A stretch of DNA of 15,321 bases. Origin: an uncultured Bacillota bacterium (GTDB taxonomy: Bacteria > Bacillota_I > Bacilli_A > RF39 > UBA660). The notes beneath the pieces are model-generated. The model was not told the origin of the DNA. It saw nothing but the letters and a program-made list of their open reading frames with translations, and did no database searches. Positions 1-7,211 of this stretch are shown piece by piece. The stretch lies in NCBI GenBank assembly GCA_947176475.1, contig CAMWQX010000006.1, positions 1 to 15,321 on the forward strand, in the 5' to 3' direction. Position 1 is the first letter of the stretch. Every line of letters begins with the position of its first letter. Position numbers and translations under genes: made by a program.

Positions 1-12
1 GCACAAAAGTAT

Positions 13-1812
13 ATGTGTGGAATAGTTGGATTTATTGATAACAACCAAAATAAAAAGAAAATACTTGATAATATGATGAAAAGTATAAGACATCGTGGCC
101 CTGATGGATCTAATCACTACTTAGATGAGACAATAGCATTAGGACATAATCGCCTTGCCATTATTGATCTTAATGATGGCATCCAACCTCAATATAATGA
201 AGATAAGTCCATTATTATAATCTTCAATGGAGAAATATATAACTACAAAGAATTAAAAAGTGAACTAAAGAAAAAAGGTCATAAATTTTATACAGAAAGT
301 GATACAGAAGTAATAATTCACGCTTATGAGGAATGGAAAAGTGATACTCCGAAACACCTACGTGGCATGTTTGCCTTTGCCATCTGGAATAAAAATACTA
401 AAGAATTATTCTTAGCTCGTGATCCATCAGGCATAAAACCTCTTTATTATGCTAAGTTTAATGACACATTCATGTTTGCATCCGAAATAAAAGCCCTTAT
501 GTATCATCCTAATTTTAAGAAAGTATGTAACGAATCTTTATTATCTAGTTATTTATGTTTTGGATTCAATGCTTCTAATGAGACGATGTTTAAACAAGTT
601 TATAATCTTGAACCTGGTACAACATTAACTTATAAAAATGGACAAATTACAAAAAATAGATACTTTAATTTGGAATTTACTAATAAAAGTTGCTCGTTAA
701 CGGATATTCAAGAAGCTATTAAAAATTCTATAAAATATCATCTCATAAGCGATGTCGAAGTTGGTTCATTCCTATCTAGTGGTATAGACTCAAGTTATAT
801 TGTATCTCTCGCCAACATAAAGAAAAATTACACTGTTGGTTATGATGATAATAATTTCAGTGAAATTAAATATGCCAAAGAATTAAGTACTATGCTAAAC
901 CAAGAGAATAAAAATAAGATTATAACTAAAGAAGAATACTTGAGTGCCTTGCCTAAAGTTATTGCTGCCTTAGATGAACCTCTTGCTGATCCCTCCGCCA
1001 TAGCAATGTATTTTTGTGCTGAAATAGCCAGTAAAGATTTAAAAGTTATTTTATCAGGTGAAGGCGCTGATGAATTATTTGCTGGTTACTTAACTTATAT
1101 GGAAGAAAAAAACTTAAATTGGTATATGAAAATTCCTTTCTTTATCCGCCATGCTGCTTCTATTATTGCTGGACTACTTCCTGACATGCGTGGACTAAAT
1201 TTCATCTATCGTCGAGGAAGAAAATTAGAAGCAGAATATATTGGAATTAATCGAATATGCCGTGATAAAGAAGCTTTCAATATTGTTAATTTAAAAAATC
1301 AAGTAAGAACGCAAGACCTAACTCATAATTATTATGAGGAGTACTCATCATGTACTAACTTACAAAAAAGACAAATGATTGATTTTAATCTCATCCTTGC
1401 CAAAGACTTTCTTCCAGCCATTGACCGTAACTGTATGTTATTCGGTTTAGAAGCTCGTACTCCTTTCCTAGATCAAGAAGTATTCAAGATTGCCAGTACA
1501 TTAACTGACGATGACAAATTAAACAATAATACAACTAAATATATCTTAAGAGAAGCGGCTAAATCTAGCATTCCTAATGGTGCATATAAAAAAAAGAAAC
1601 TAGGATTTCCTGTTCCATTAAAAATATGGATGAAAGAAGATGATTACTTTAATGAAATCATGTCTAAATTCTCATCATCAACAGCATCTTATTTCTTTAA
1701 TCAAAAGAAAATCATCAAATTGCTAAAACTCTATAAAAAGAATAAGTACGATAATTATAAATTTTTATGGAGTATCTATGTTTTTATTATCTGGTACGAT
1801 TTATACTTTTAA
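13..1812 (+). CDS. asnB: Asparagine synthase (glutamine-hydrolysing)
   Basis: Cytosolic enzyme that makes asparagine from aspartate, ATP and glutamine-derived ammonia. The 599 residues hold two domains. The N-terminal class II glutamine amidotransferase (about 1-190) starts MCGIVGF, so Cys2 becomes the N-terminal nucleophile; Arg47, Asn72-Gly73-Glu74 and Asp97 fit the glutamine pocket. The C-terminal synthetase domain has the PP-loop SSGIDSS (255-261), a later SGEGADELFAGY segment and a KKKKLGFPVPLKIW segment near the end, all typical of AsnB. Length is normal for the family. The start is fixed by the required Cys2, although only 12 bases of upstream sequence are visible and no clear ribosome-binding site lies in them. 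It is the only + strand gene and converges on the XRE gene across a shared terminator. A related class II amidotransferase synthetase is possible but less likely. Confidence 0.93.
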   Translation: MCGIVGFIDNNQNKKKILDNMMKSIRHRGPDGSNHYLDETIALGHNRLAIIDLNDGIQPQYNEDKSIIIIFNGEIYNYKELKSELKKKGHKFYTESDTEVIIHAYEEWKSDTPKHLRGMFAFAIWNKNTKELFLARDPSGIKPLYYAKFNDTFMFASEIKALMYHPNFKKVCNESLLSSYLCFGFNASNETMFKQVYNLEPGTTLTYKNGQITKNRYFNLEFTNKSCSLTDIQEAIKNSIKYHLISDVEVGSFLSSGIDSSYIVSLANIKKNYTVGYDDNNFSEIKYAKELSTMLNQENKNKIITKEEYLSALPKVIAALDEPLADPSAIAMYFCAEIASKDLKVILSGEGADELFAGYLTYMEEKNLNWYMKIPFFIRHAASIIAGLLPDMRGLNFIYRRGRKLEAEYIGINRICRDKEAFNIVNLKNQVRTQDLTHNYYEEYSSCTNLQKRQMIDFNLILAKDFLPAIDRNCMLFGLEARTPFLDQEVFKIASTLTDDDKLNNNTTKYILREAAKSSIPNGAYKKKKLGFPVPLKIWMKEDDYFNEIMSKFSSSTASYFFNQKKIIKLLKLYKKNKYDNYKFLWSIYVFIIWYDLYF

Positions 1813-1838
1813 AAAAAGACATCATTAAGATGTCTTTT
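1811..1838. terminator. Bidirectional terminator between asnB and the XRE gene
   Basis: A perfect 10-bp inverted repeat, AAAAGACATC (1814-1823) and GATGTCTTTT (1829-1838), encloses a 5-base loop. On the - strand it runs into seven T (1817-1811); on the + strand the T run is TTTT followed by an AT-rich tail. The asnB stop lies just before the hairpin, and the final base of the XRE stop overlaps its edge, so one element serves both converging genes. Confidence 0.85.
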
Positions 1839-2337
1839 AATCATTATCATTTTTATAAGCATGACTTTCAATATATGCCATCATTTGATTGTATTTAATA
1901 ACATTCCAAGCAAAACATCCTATTATAACTATAAAGGTAAAATCTCCAAAATAAAAGGATATAAATAATAAAACTAAAAATATAATCATCTCAATAGTTA
2001 ATTCAAATCTATGATCTTGTCGCCATTTCTTTTTCCAATACTTAATTTTTTCTTCTAAAGAAAAAGTACTACTCTCTAAAGCTTTTAAAAGATTTTGATC
2101 AGCCTTCTCTTTAAATTCATCTTCCTTAATTCTTTCTCCTAAGAAAAATTCATTGAGGGTAATACCCAGTATCTCACATAATTCCATATATAAAGAAACA
2201 TCTGGTAAACAATTGCCATTTTCCCACTTCGATACCGATTTATCAGTAACTCCCAATTTATCAGCCAATCCCTTCTGTGTTAATTTCTTGCTCTTTCGAC
2301 ATTCAGCAATCAATTTGCCAATTTTTACATTATCCAT
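1837..2337 (-). CDS. XRE-family HTH regulator with C-terminal membrane tail
   Basis: DNA-binding regulator of 166 residues. Residues 5-62 form a Cro/C1-type helix-turn-helix with the typical LTQKGLADKLGV and KSVSKWENG segments and DVSLYMELCEILGI after them. A charged linker (about 70-110) is followed by two hydrophobic stretches (about 113-130 and 132-147) that look like a membrane hairpin. This HTH plus short membrane tail is a common Bacillota layout; the ligand and targets are not known. The start has the ribosome-binding site AAAGGGAG a few bases upstream. The 65 bases before it hold a weak AT-rich -10 candidate (TATTAT) and an inverted repeat, so the gene may have its own, possibly autoregulated, promoter, but read-through from the DUF3795 gene is equally possible. 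Confidence 0.88.
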   Translation of the reverse strand: MDNVKIGKLIAECRKSKKLTQKGLADKLGVTDKSVSKWENGNCLPDVSLYMELCEILGITLNEFFLGERIKEDEFKEKADQNLLKALESSTFSLEEKIKYWKKKWRQDHRFELTIEMIIFLVLLFISFYFGDFTFIVIIGCFAWNVIKYNQMMAYIESHAYKNDND

Positions 2338-2346
2338 AAAATCTCC

Positions 2347-2397
2347 CTTTCAAATGTAGCATATAATAATACCCCAATTATTAACACCTCTTGAAAG
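2347..2397. promoter_or_regulatory. Inverted repeat around possible XRE promoter
   Basis: CTTTCAA (2347-2353) and TTGAAAG (2391-2397) are perfect inverted half-sites 37 bases apart. They flank an AT-rich segment with a - strand TATTAT hexamer, upstream of the XRE start. They could be operator half-sites for autoregulation. Seven-base repeats in AT-rich DNA can arise by chance, so this is weak. Confidence 0.25.
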
Positions 2398-2402
2398 TAG
2401 AG

Positions 2403-2690
2403 TTAGCAATTTACCTCTTCTTTTTCTGCATGCTTACACCATTCACGACATTTTTCAATACGCGCACCATTATCGCCATGCTCTTTATCATAAGAGTATG
2501 CTTTTAATAATTCACAAGGAAATTCCTTACACTCTCCACAAAACTGTATTTTCTTACTTTCCACACACTTTTTAACAGCGCATTCACCATGAAAAGGATC
2601 CTTAATATTCATACATCCCTTACATCCCATTGTTTCTTGAAATCCACATTTGGAACACTCAATTCCACATCTTGATTCACATTTACACAT
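2403..2690 (-). CDS. DUF3795-type cysteine-rich protein
   Basis: A 95-residue protein with 15 cysteines (2, 4, 8, 12, 15, 23, 26, 37, 42, 51, 54, 59, 81, 85, 95). The pattern CGIECSKC, then GCKGC, GECAVKKC and FCGECKEFPC matches the DUF3795 family, whose members are small Cys-rich proteins thought to bind zinc or iron-sulphur clusters; no reaction is established. No signal peptide or membrane segment is visible, so it is probably cytosolic. Start: AAGGAAG lies 9 bases upstream of the ATG. It begins 14 bases after the stop of the alkyltransferase-like gene and is probably co-transcribed with it and with the radical SAM gene. The metal ligand assignment is inference. Confidence 0.8.
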   Translation of the reverse strand: MCKCESRCGIECSKCGFQETMGCKGCMNIKDPFHGECAVKKCVESKKIQFCGECKEFPCELLKAYSYDKEHGDNGARIEKCREWCKHAEKEEVNC

Positions 2691-2704
2691 TCTTAAACAC
2701 TTCC

Positions 2705-2995
2705 TTACATCTTATATTTTTTTAAATCAACATGATAATTTGTTACAACAATACCATCATGTTCCAATCTTTTCTTTTGTTCTTCAATTCCCCCAAATCT
2801 ATAATTACTAGATAATTTACCTTGGGCACTTACTACCTTATAACAAGGATACCTATCTCCATCTTCATTGCTATGCAATATATTGCCAACAACTCTTGAT
2901 AATTTTTTACTGCCCAAATACTCCGCAATCATTCCATATGTTACTACTTTTCCTTTGGGAATACTTCTTAAATATTCAAATACCTTATCTTTCAT
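2705..2995 (-). CDS. MGMT-family (O6-alkylguanine transferase-like) protein
   Basis: Only the DNA-binding/active-site domain of O6-methylguanine-DNA methyltransferase is present (96 residues), as in alkyltransferase-like proteins; the usual N-terminal domain of Ada/Ogt is absent. The winged-helix part reads IPKGKVVTYG (12-21), and SRVVG (33-37) carries the arginine that fits the base-flipping finger (Arg34). The acceptor motif is PCYKVV (50-55): Cys51 is kept, but the usual PCHRV His is Tyr52, and the usual Glu of the HEG segment is Asp80 (LEHDG). So two of the three Cys-His-Glu triad positions differ. It may still transfer alkyl groups weakly, or act as a lesion-recognition protein. The start has AGAGGAA just upstream, after the stop of the SPL radical SAM gene 9 bases away, which suggests an operon for DNA damage handling. 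Confidence 0.85.
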   Translation of the reverse strand: MKDKVFEYLRSIPKGKVVTYGMIAEYLGSKKLSRVVGNILHSNEDGDRYPCYKVVSAQGKLSSNYRFGGIEEQKKRLEHDGIVVTNYHVDLKKYKM

Positions 2996-3004
2996 AATAT
3001 TCCT

Positions 3005-3889
3005 CTAAAACAACGATATCTGTTCATCTTTATCCTTCGTTTTATATGCCTTAATGATATCTTTCATATTATAAAGAATACCATATTTCTTACATTCATT
3101 TTTAAATACTTCATATAAATGCTTAGCACTTAAAACTGTGCAATCATAACGTTCTTGATAACACTTAAAGTATTTGACCATCATTCCCGGAAATAATTTA
3201 TCAATTCTCTCTAAATAGTAATCCCTCTGATTATCTCTTAAAGTCATTCCCATATAAGTATGAATAAATTTAGCACCACTTTCATGAGCCAAATATACAA
3301 GTCTTTTAATATCTTCTTCTTTATCTGTAACAAACGGTAAAACGGGATTTAACATAATACCTGCAAATATCCCATTATCTGTTAATTCTTTAATAGCCTT
3401 AAATCTCTTTGAAGAAGGCGGAGCATATGGTTCAATTTTTTTAGATAATTCATCATGTGGTGTCGTTATCGTGATTTTTACTATGACATTATTAGTTTCA
3501 TTAATTTCCTTCAAAACATCTATATCCCTTAAGACTAAATCACTTTTCGTATCTATTGAAACCCCATAACCATACTTTTTTATTAACATTAAAGCACCCC
3601 TAGTTGTTTCATATTTTTTCTCTAAAGGATTATAAGTATCTGACATTGCTCCAATACCCACAACTCCTGTCTGTTTGCTCTTCGCTAGTTCTCGTTCTAA
3701 AATTAATAAAGCATCCTTTTTACCTCTAACGCGATCAAAATCTTCAATACGATAACAACTACTTCTACTATCACAATAGATACATCCATGAGAACATCCG
3801 CGATAAAGATTCATATTAAAATCTACTCCGTACCAACTCGAGCCATCCTTGACTTTCGTCATAATTGTCTTAGCTTCTACAAATTCCAT
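3005..3889 (-). CDS. SPL-family radical SAM protein
   Basis: A 294-residue radical S-adenosylmethionine enzyme of the spore photoproduct lyase-like group (COG1533 type). The 4Fe-4S motif is C32-x3-C36-x2-C39 in GCSHGCIYCD, preceded by NLYRGC. Later segments (SDTYNPLE, ETTRGALMLI, ISIDTKS-like and ITITTPHDE) and NPVLPFVTDKEEDI are typical of this group. Substrate is unknown; true SPL repairs spore photoproduct in DNA, but many relatives are uncharacterised and lack proof of that activity. The C-terminus is QISLF (290-294), a good match to the sliding-clamp-binding consensus QL(S/D)LF, which supports a DNA-linked role. The start has GGTGG 4 bases before the ATG. The alkyltransferase-like and DUF3795 genes follow closely. 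A 50-base gap separates it from the Nif3-like gene upstream. Confidence 0.88.
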   Translation of the reverse strand: MEFVEAKTIMTKVKDGSSWYGVDFNMNLYRGCSHGCIYCDSRSSCYRIEDFDRVRGKKDALLILERELAKSKQTGVVGIGAMSDTYNPLEKKYETTRGALMLIKKYGYGVSIDTKSDLVLRDIDVLKEINETNNVIVKITITTPHDELSKKIEPYAPPSSKRFKAIKELTDNGIFAGIMLNPVLPFVTDKEEDIKRLVYLAHESGAKFIHTYMGMTLRDNQRDYYLERIDKLFPGMMVKYFKCYQERYDCTVLSAKHLYEVFKNECKKYGILYNMKDIIKAYKTKDKDEQISLF

Positions 3890-3939
3890 AAAACCACCAT
3901 ATTTACTAATTTAAAGCAATATATTATTATTTATCGATA

Positions 3940-4281
3940 TTACTTAAAATTATCCTCATCAATTAAAGGTATAATATCAATTGCTGGTTCCTCATATGGA
4001 TGAGCATCTCTTAAGGCCTTTAAAACACCTTTAACCTTATCAACATCACATACGACTTCTAATTTATCCTCCTCAATATATTCGAGTTTATTACTTGTAC
4101 CAATATATGGATTGGCATTATCACTTGGCATTGATGTTCCCATGCATTTTGTTGCCATTGAACAATAACTATATTCGCCAATTATCCCAGCTCCTGCTTC
4201 ACACATAACATTTCTAATCTTTTCCGTATCATCTACTGGAACTGTCACAACTATTTTTACTCTTTTAACTTCAAATTGCAT
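3940..4281 (-). CDS. Stand-alone Nif3 insert-type domain protein
   Basis: A 113-residue protein resembling the PII/CutA-like domain inserted into some Nif3/YqfO (DUF34) proteins, found here without the metal-binding Nif3 core. Visible marks are the start VKIVVTVPVDDTEKIR, the glycine-rich GAGIIGEYSYCS segment and HPYEEPAIDIIPL (94-106), which is the family hallmark. Such stand-alone copies are known in bacteria, with no established function; ligand binding or trimer formation as in PII/CutA folds is inference. The start has GGGAGAA, partly inside the end of the Nudix 1 gene, whose stop lies 4 bases upstream, so the two are tightly linked in one transcript. Confidence 0.78.
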   Translation of the reverse strand: MQFEVKRVKIVVTVPVDDTEKIRNVMCEAGAGIIGEYSYCSMATKCMGTSMPSDNANPYIGTSNKLEYIEEDKLEVVCDVDKVKGVLKALRDAHPYEEPAIDIIPLIDEDNFK

Positions 4282-4285
4282 AATT

Positions 4286-4882
4286 TTATTCTCCCATCAT
4301 TTTAATATAAATCTCTACTAAATCTGGATCATGAAGATTCTTTGGTATATTATCTACACTGAAAAATCGCATATCCTTTGATTCACTATCCCACTTCAAC
4401 TCTCCACTATATTTATCAATATAATAAAGAACTGTATTATTGAAGACAACATCTCCATTTGGATAATCATTTCTTCTTGATTCACCAGATACTACACATA
4501 CTAACTTTAAATCTTCCTCTTTGACATCCAAGTTAGTTTCCTCTTTAACTTCCCTTAAAATAGTATCTTCAAATCTTTCACCTAATTCTTGACATCCACC
4601 TGGAAGACCCCATTTATCACGGTCAGCACGACTTTGCAATAAGATTTCTTTCTTTTCATTGACAATTATCGCAGCTGCTCCGTCTTGTAAAAGCACAAAG
4701 CGATGTCTTAACTCCGCCATCAATAGTCTTGTAAAAACTGGATAACCAATAATATTACTTAACTCAATTATCTCATCAGTCGACATTGGATCTATCATCT
4801 TCTTTAATTCATCATAAGTTAAATTTCTCTGTTCTTCAACACTCATATTTTTAACTTTTTCTAATATATCTCTATTTGTCAT
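4286..4882 (-). CDS. Nudix hydrolase (Nudix 1)
   Basis: A pyrophosphohydrolase acting on nucleoside diphosphate-linked compounds, with substrate unknown. The Nudix box spans residues 96-118: Gly96, Glu102, Arg110-Glu111 and Glu114-Glu115 follow GX5EX7REUXEEXGU, except that the last Gly is Asn117. The segment before it (DKWGLPGG) is typical. Residues 1-65 form an N-terminal helical extension seen in some Bacillota Nudix proteins. Length is 198 residues with the start chosen here. The frame is open 21 bases further upstream to an ATG at 4903, but that one has no ribosome-binding site, while the ATG at 4882 has GGGTG at good spacing. The chosen start overlaps the histidine phosphatase gene by 11 bases, suggesting translational coupling. 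Confidence 0.88.
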   Translation of the reverse strand: MTNRDILEKVKNMSVEEQRNLTYDELKKMIDPMSTDEIIELSNIIGYPVFTRLLMAELRHRFVLLQDGAAAIIVNEKKEILLQSRADRDKWGLPGGCQELGERFEDTILREVKEETNLDVKEEDLKLVCVVSGESRRNDYPNGDVVFNNTVLYYIDKYSGELKWDSESKDMRFFSVDNIPKNLHDPDLVEIYIKMMGE

Positions 4883-5417
4883 CTTCATCACCCATAAACT
4901 CATATAATTTTAATTCACAATTAGCAAGTCCCTTCTTCAAAAAATCCCCATCTTCAATACCTTCAAAGTATCCTCTAATCGCTTTTGATACACCACTATG
5001 ACAAGATATAATAACACTTTCATAATTCTTCTCTTTTAACTCTTCTAAAAATTCCCAAACTCGCTTAAAAAAATCTTTAATTAATTCCTCATCACCTTGG
5101 TGTATTTCTGTATTATAATTCCAATATTCATATCTATCTGTTAAATCTAAAGACTTTCCTTTAAAAGATCCTGCATCTCTTTCAGCTAATCTATCATCAT
5201 ATATAATTTCTTTATTTTTTACATTTATTATTTCTGAAGTTTCTCTTGCTCTAATTAGAGGTGAAGAAATAATAACATCATAATCAATTTCTTTAACCTT
5301 TTCTCTCAAAATATTGGCTTGTTCAATACCTTTTTCATTTAACTTATCATCGACCAAGTTATAAATTCCTCTAACATTGCTACTTACTTCCCCATGTCTA
5401 ACAATATAAACTTTCAT
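4872..5417 (-). CDS. Histidine phosphatase family protein
   Basis: A 181-residue member of the phosphoglycerate mutase-like histidine phosphatases. The catalytic motif is Arg7-His8-Gly9 in IVRHGE; His8 would carry the phosphate. SSPLIRARET (51-60) and SCHSG further on supply the second arginine and the second histidine, and LAERDAG fits the acidic proton donor. The substrate cannot be told; cobalamin-pathway phosphatases, sugar phosphatases and nucleotide phosphatases share these marks. The open frame has an ATG three codons further up (5426), but AAGGGG lies directly against it; the ATG at 5417 has that site at about 9 bases and is preferred. First gene of the group that runs on to Nudix 1, preceded by an extended -10 promoter. 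Confidence 0.87.
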   Translation of the reverse strand: MKVYIVRHGEVSSNVRGIYNLVDDKLNEKGIEQANILREKVKEIDYDVIISSPLIRARETSEIINVKNKEIIYDDRLAERDAGSFKGKSLDLTDRYEYWNYNTEIHQGDEELIKDFFKRVWEFLEELKEKNYESVIISCHSGVSKAIRGYFEGIEDGDFLKKGLANCELKLYEFMGDEDDK

Positions 5418-5458
5418 TATTATCATCCCCTTCCAAACATAATATCAACCTCACTTCA

Positions 5459-5467
5459 ATTATATCA
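5459..5467 (-). promoter_or_regulatory. Extended -10 promoter for histidine phosphatase operon
   Basis: On the - strand TGATATAAT gives a TGn extension (5467-5465) and a perfect TATAAT (5464-5459). No good -35 hexamer is at the usual distance, which is acceptable for extended -10 promoters. It lies after the terminator of the 164-residue protein gene, about 40 bases upstream of the phosphatase start. Confidence 0.5.
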
Positions 5468-5479
5468 TGAGTGCCATAC

Positions 5480-5508
5480 AAAAAAGAAGAACTACTTATG
5501 CTCTTCTT
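5480..5508 (-). terminator. Terminator after the 164-residue protein gene
   Basis: On the - strand AAGAAGA (5508-5502) pairs with TCTTCTT (5490-5484), with an 11-base loop that contains the stop codon of the gene, followed by TTTT. The stem is AT-rich and only 7 bp, so it is a weak intrinsic terminator. Confidence 0.45.
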
Positions 5509-5986
5509 CATTAGTTAAAGTCTTCATAACTGGCGTATCAACATTCATACCTTTTCTATGAACTTCCAATGCATCATATATTAAGTCTACAACATCATAA
5601 TCGCCATCAACGAAATAACTTTTTATTATCATTCCATCTTCTGTAACTTTTTTAATTCTTACACCATCCGTATTTTTATTTTCCCTTTCTTCTTCAGGAA
5701 TGCAATATAGATAAGCTACAGTTATATCTTTTCCATTCTTTTCCCGAATAGCATCTGCTATATCATCTAAGCTATCCTCTTCACCCTCTTTATAATGCCC
5801 ATTTGAAAACAAAATTAAAATATCATAAGGATTCTTATCTACATCAGCATTAAGACAGAAATAAAGTGTTGCTCCTCCAAAATTATCTAAAGTACATCCT
5901 TGTTCTATAGCAAACTTTTCTGCATAATACCAATAAGCATTATGCACCATACAAGCAATTCTTAATTTATTATTATTATCTTCCAT
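5492..5986 (-). CDS. Unrecognised 164-residue protein
   Basis: I do not recognise this family. The protein is acidic, with no signal peptide and no membrane segment, so it is probably cytosolic. It has several hydrophobic strand-like segments (LRIACMVHN near 8-16, YDILILFSNGHY near 54-65, ITVAYLYCIP near 89-98) alternating with charged helices, which suggests an alpha/beta fold. No catalytic motif stands out. A start at 5986 is well supported by GGAGGAGGG a few bases upstream. It follows the SDR gene after 17 bases and is probably the last gene of an operon that starts with the two-TM membrane protein. Function should be left open. Confidence 0.72.
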   Translation of the reverse strand: MEDNNNKLRIACMVHNAYWYYAEKFAIEQGCTLDNFGGATLYFCLNADVDKNPYDILILFSNGHYKEGEEDSLDDIADAIREKNGKDITVAYLYCIPEEERENKNTDGVRIKKVTEDGMIIKSYFVDGDYDVVDLIYDALEVHRKGMNVDTPVMKTLTNEEEHK

Positions 5987-6003
5987 AAACCCTCCTCCAA
6001 TTA

Positions 6004-6684
6004 TTAATCTTTATAATTGGTCTTTCTTGTAATTGTTATCTCACTTACCTCAACTTGTTTAGGTAAATTCAATGTATAAAACATAATATCGGCAATGTCT
6101 TTTGGATTCATCCATTCATCAGCCATATGATCTAATGCATTATCATATTTTCTAAATAAACTTGTATTCATTCCGCCTGGATTAAGTGTTATTACGCGGC
6201 AAGGAGTTTTGCTAAATTCGGCTTCCAAATTATAACTTGCTCCTTTAAATCCCCATTTAGATCCCGTATATAAAACACTATCAAGTTCAATATCAAATAA
6301 AGTTGCCATTATGGATACGACATTTAAAATATCCGCTTTGTTTTCCACAATTACATCGTGCAATTTGGATACCAAATAAATTGGTGCAATACTATTAACC
6401 ATAAATACATCTTTAGCTTCGCTTAAGGAAATATCACTTAACTTTCCTAAACTCATGGCACCAGCACAATTAATGAATGCATCAAACTTGGAATATTTAC
6501 TCTTTACCTCTTCAATAGCATGTTCAATTTGCTCATCATTTCTTAAATCAACTTCAACAAATTCACATTCATAACTTGGCTTATGTCTTCCTAAAGCCAC
6601 AACTTCAACTCCATTTTTAATACATAATTCGCCAAAAGCAGCTCCTAAACCATCATTGGCACCTGTTAATATAACTCTTTTCAT
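6004..6684 (-). CDS. SDR-family NAD(P)-dependent oxidoreductase
   Basis: A 226-residue classical short-chain dehydrogenase/reductase with a Rossmann fold. The nucleotide-binding motif is TGANDGLG (7-14), the structural NNAG motif is NCAG (72-75), and the catalytic residues are Ser124 (in VVSIMA) and Tyr139-x3-Lys143 (YTGSK). The full Ser-Tyr-Lys set indicates an active enzyme. After the second strand comes LGRHKPS, where Arg and His could favour NADP, but this is only a guess. Substrate unknown; in sequence it is nearest to the general COG0300/COG1028 type. The ribosome-binding site is AAGGAG, 8 bases before the ATG. It sits between the GNAT gene and the unrecognised 164-residue gene in a same-strand series with gaps under 20 bases. 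Confidence 0.9.
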   Translation of the reverse strand: MKRVILTGANDGLGAAFGELCIKNGVEVVALGRHKPSYECEFVEVDLRNDEQIEHAIEEVKSKYSKFDAFINCAGAMSLGKLSDISLSEAKDVFMVNSIAPIYLVSKLHDVIVENKADILNVVSIMATLFDIELDSVLYTGSKWGFKGASYNLEAEFSKTPCRVITLNPGGMNTSLFRKYDNALDHMADEWMNPKDIADIMFYTLNLPKQVEVSEITITRKTNYKD

Positions 6685-6699
6685 ATTATCTCTCCTTAT

Positions 6700-7200
6700 C
6701 TATATATCCTTTTCCATGAATACTAATTTATCTTGAATCTTATTTTGTATCTCTGAATCATACGTTGAAAATGAATTTTTAAATGTTTCTGGATCAAAAG
6801 GTTCTCTTTCTCTAAATCCCATATTTTGATATAACTTACGTGCTGATGCACTATCTTTCCAAGTATCTAAGACTAACATCTTATATCCAGCTACTTTAGC
6901 ATACTCCTGAACTTTATCAATAATTATTTTAGCAAGTCCTTGTCCTCGATAATCCCCATCCGTATACATTCTAGCTAATTCCGCTGAAGTATCATCTACG
7001 CGCTTCAAACTACCAGTTGCAATCGCCTTATCTCCATCATACATTACATAAATCTTCTCTAATTTTTCTAATCCTTGTAATGCGCTCATATTTAATTGCA
7101 TTCTCTCAGGAAATATTTCATTTTGAAATTCATCTAACTTCTTACATAACTCAATGAAATCTTTATTATCACGAGTTACTTCTTCAATTCTAAAGTTCAT
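6700..7200 (-). CDS. GNAT-family N-acetyltransferase
   Basis: A 166-residue Gcn5-related acetyltransferase. The acetyl-CoA pyrophosphate-binding motif is Arg85-Gly-Gln-Gly88-Leu-Ala90 (RGQGLA) after the strand ELARMYT, and LVLDTW plus SARKLYQNMGF form the usual motif B helix and strand. It transfers acetyl from acetyl-CoA to an amine; the acceptor is not predictable. The start at 7200 has the site AAAGGGAG. It lies 11 bases after the stop of the membrane protein gene, so it is probably co-transcribed with it. Confidence 0.9.
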   Translation of the reverse strand: MNFRIEEVTRDNKDFIELCKKLDEFQNEIFPERMQLNMSALQGLEKLEKIYVMYDGDKAIATGSLKRVDDTSAELARMYTDGDYRGQGLAKIIIDKVQEYAKVAGYKMLVLDTWKDSASARKLYQNMGFREREPFDPETFKNSFSTYDSEIQNKIQDKLVFMEKDI

Positions 7201-7211
7201 AAAATCTCCCT

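Noticed and set aside
2153..2359. Open frame of 68 codons on the + strand over the XRE gene
   Set aside because: It lies opposite the well-supported helix-turn-helix coding sequence, has no ribosome-binding site, and shows no family pattern.
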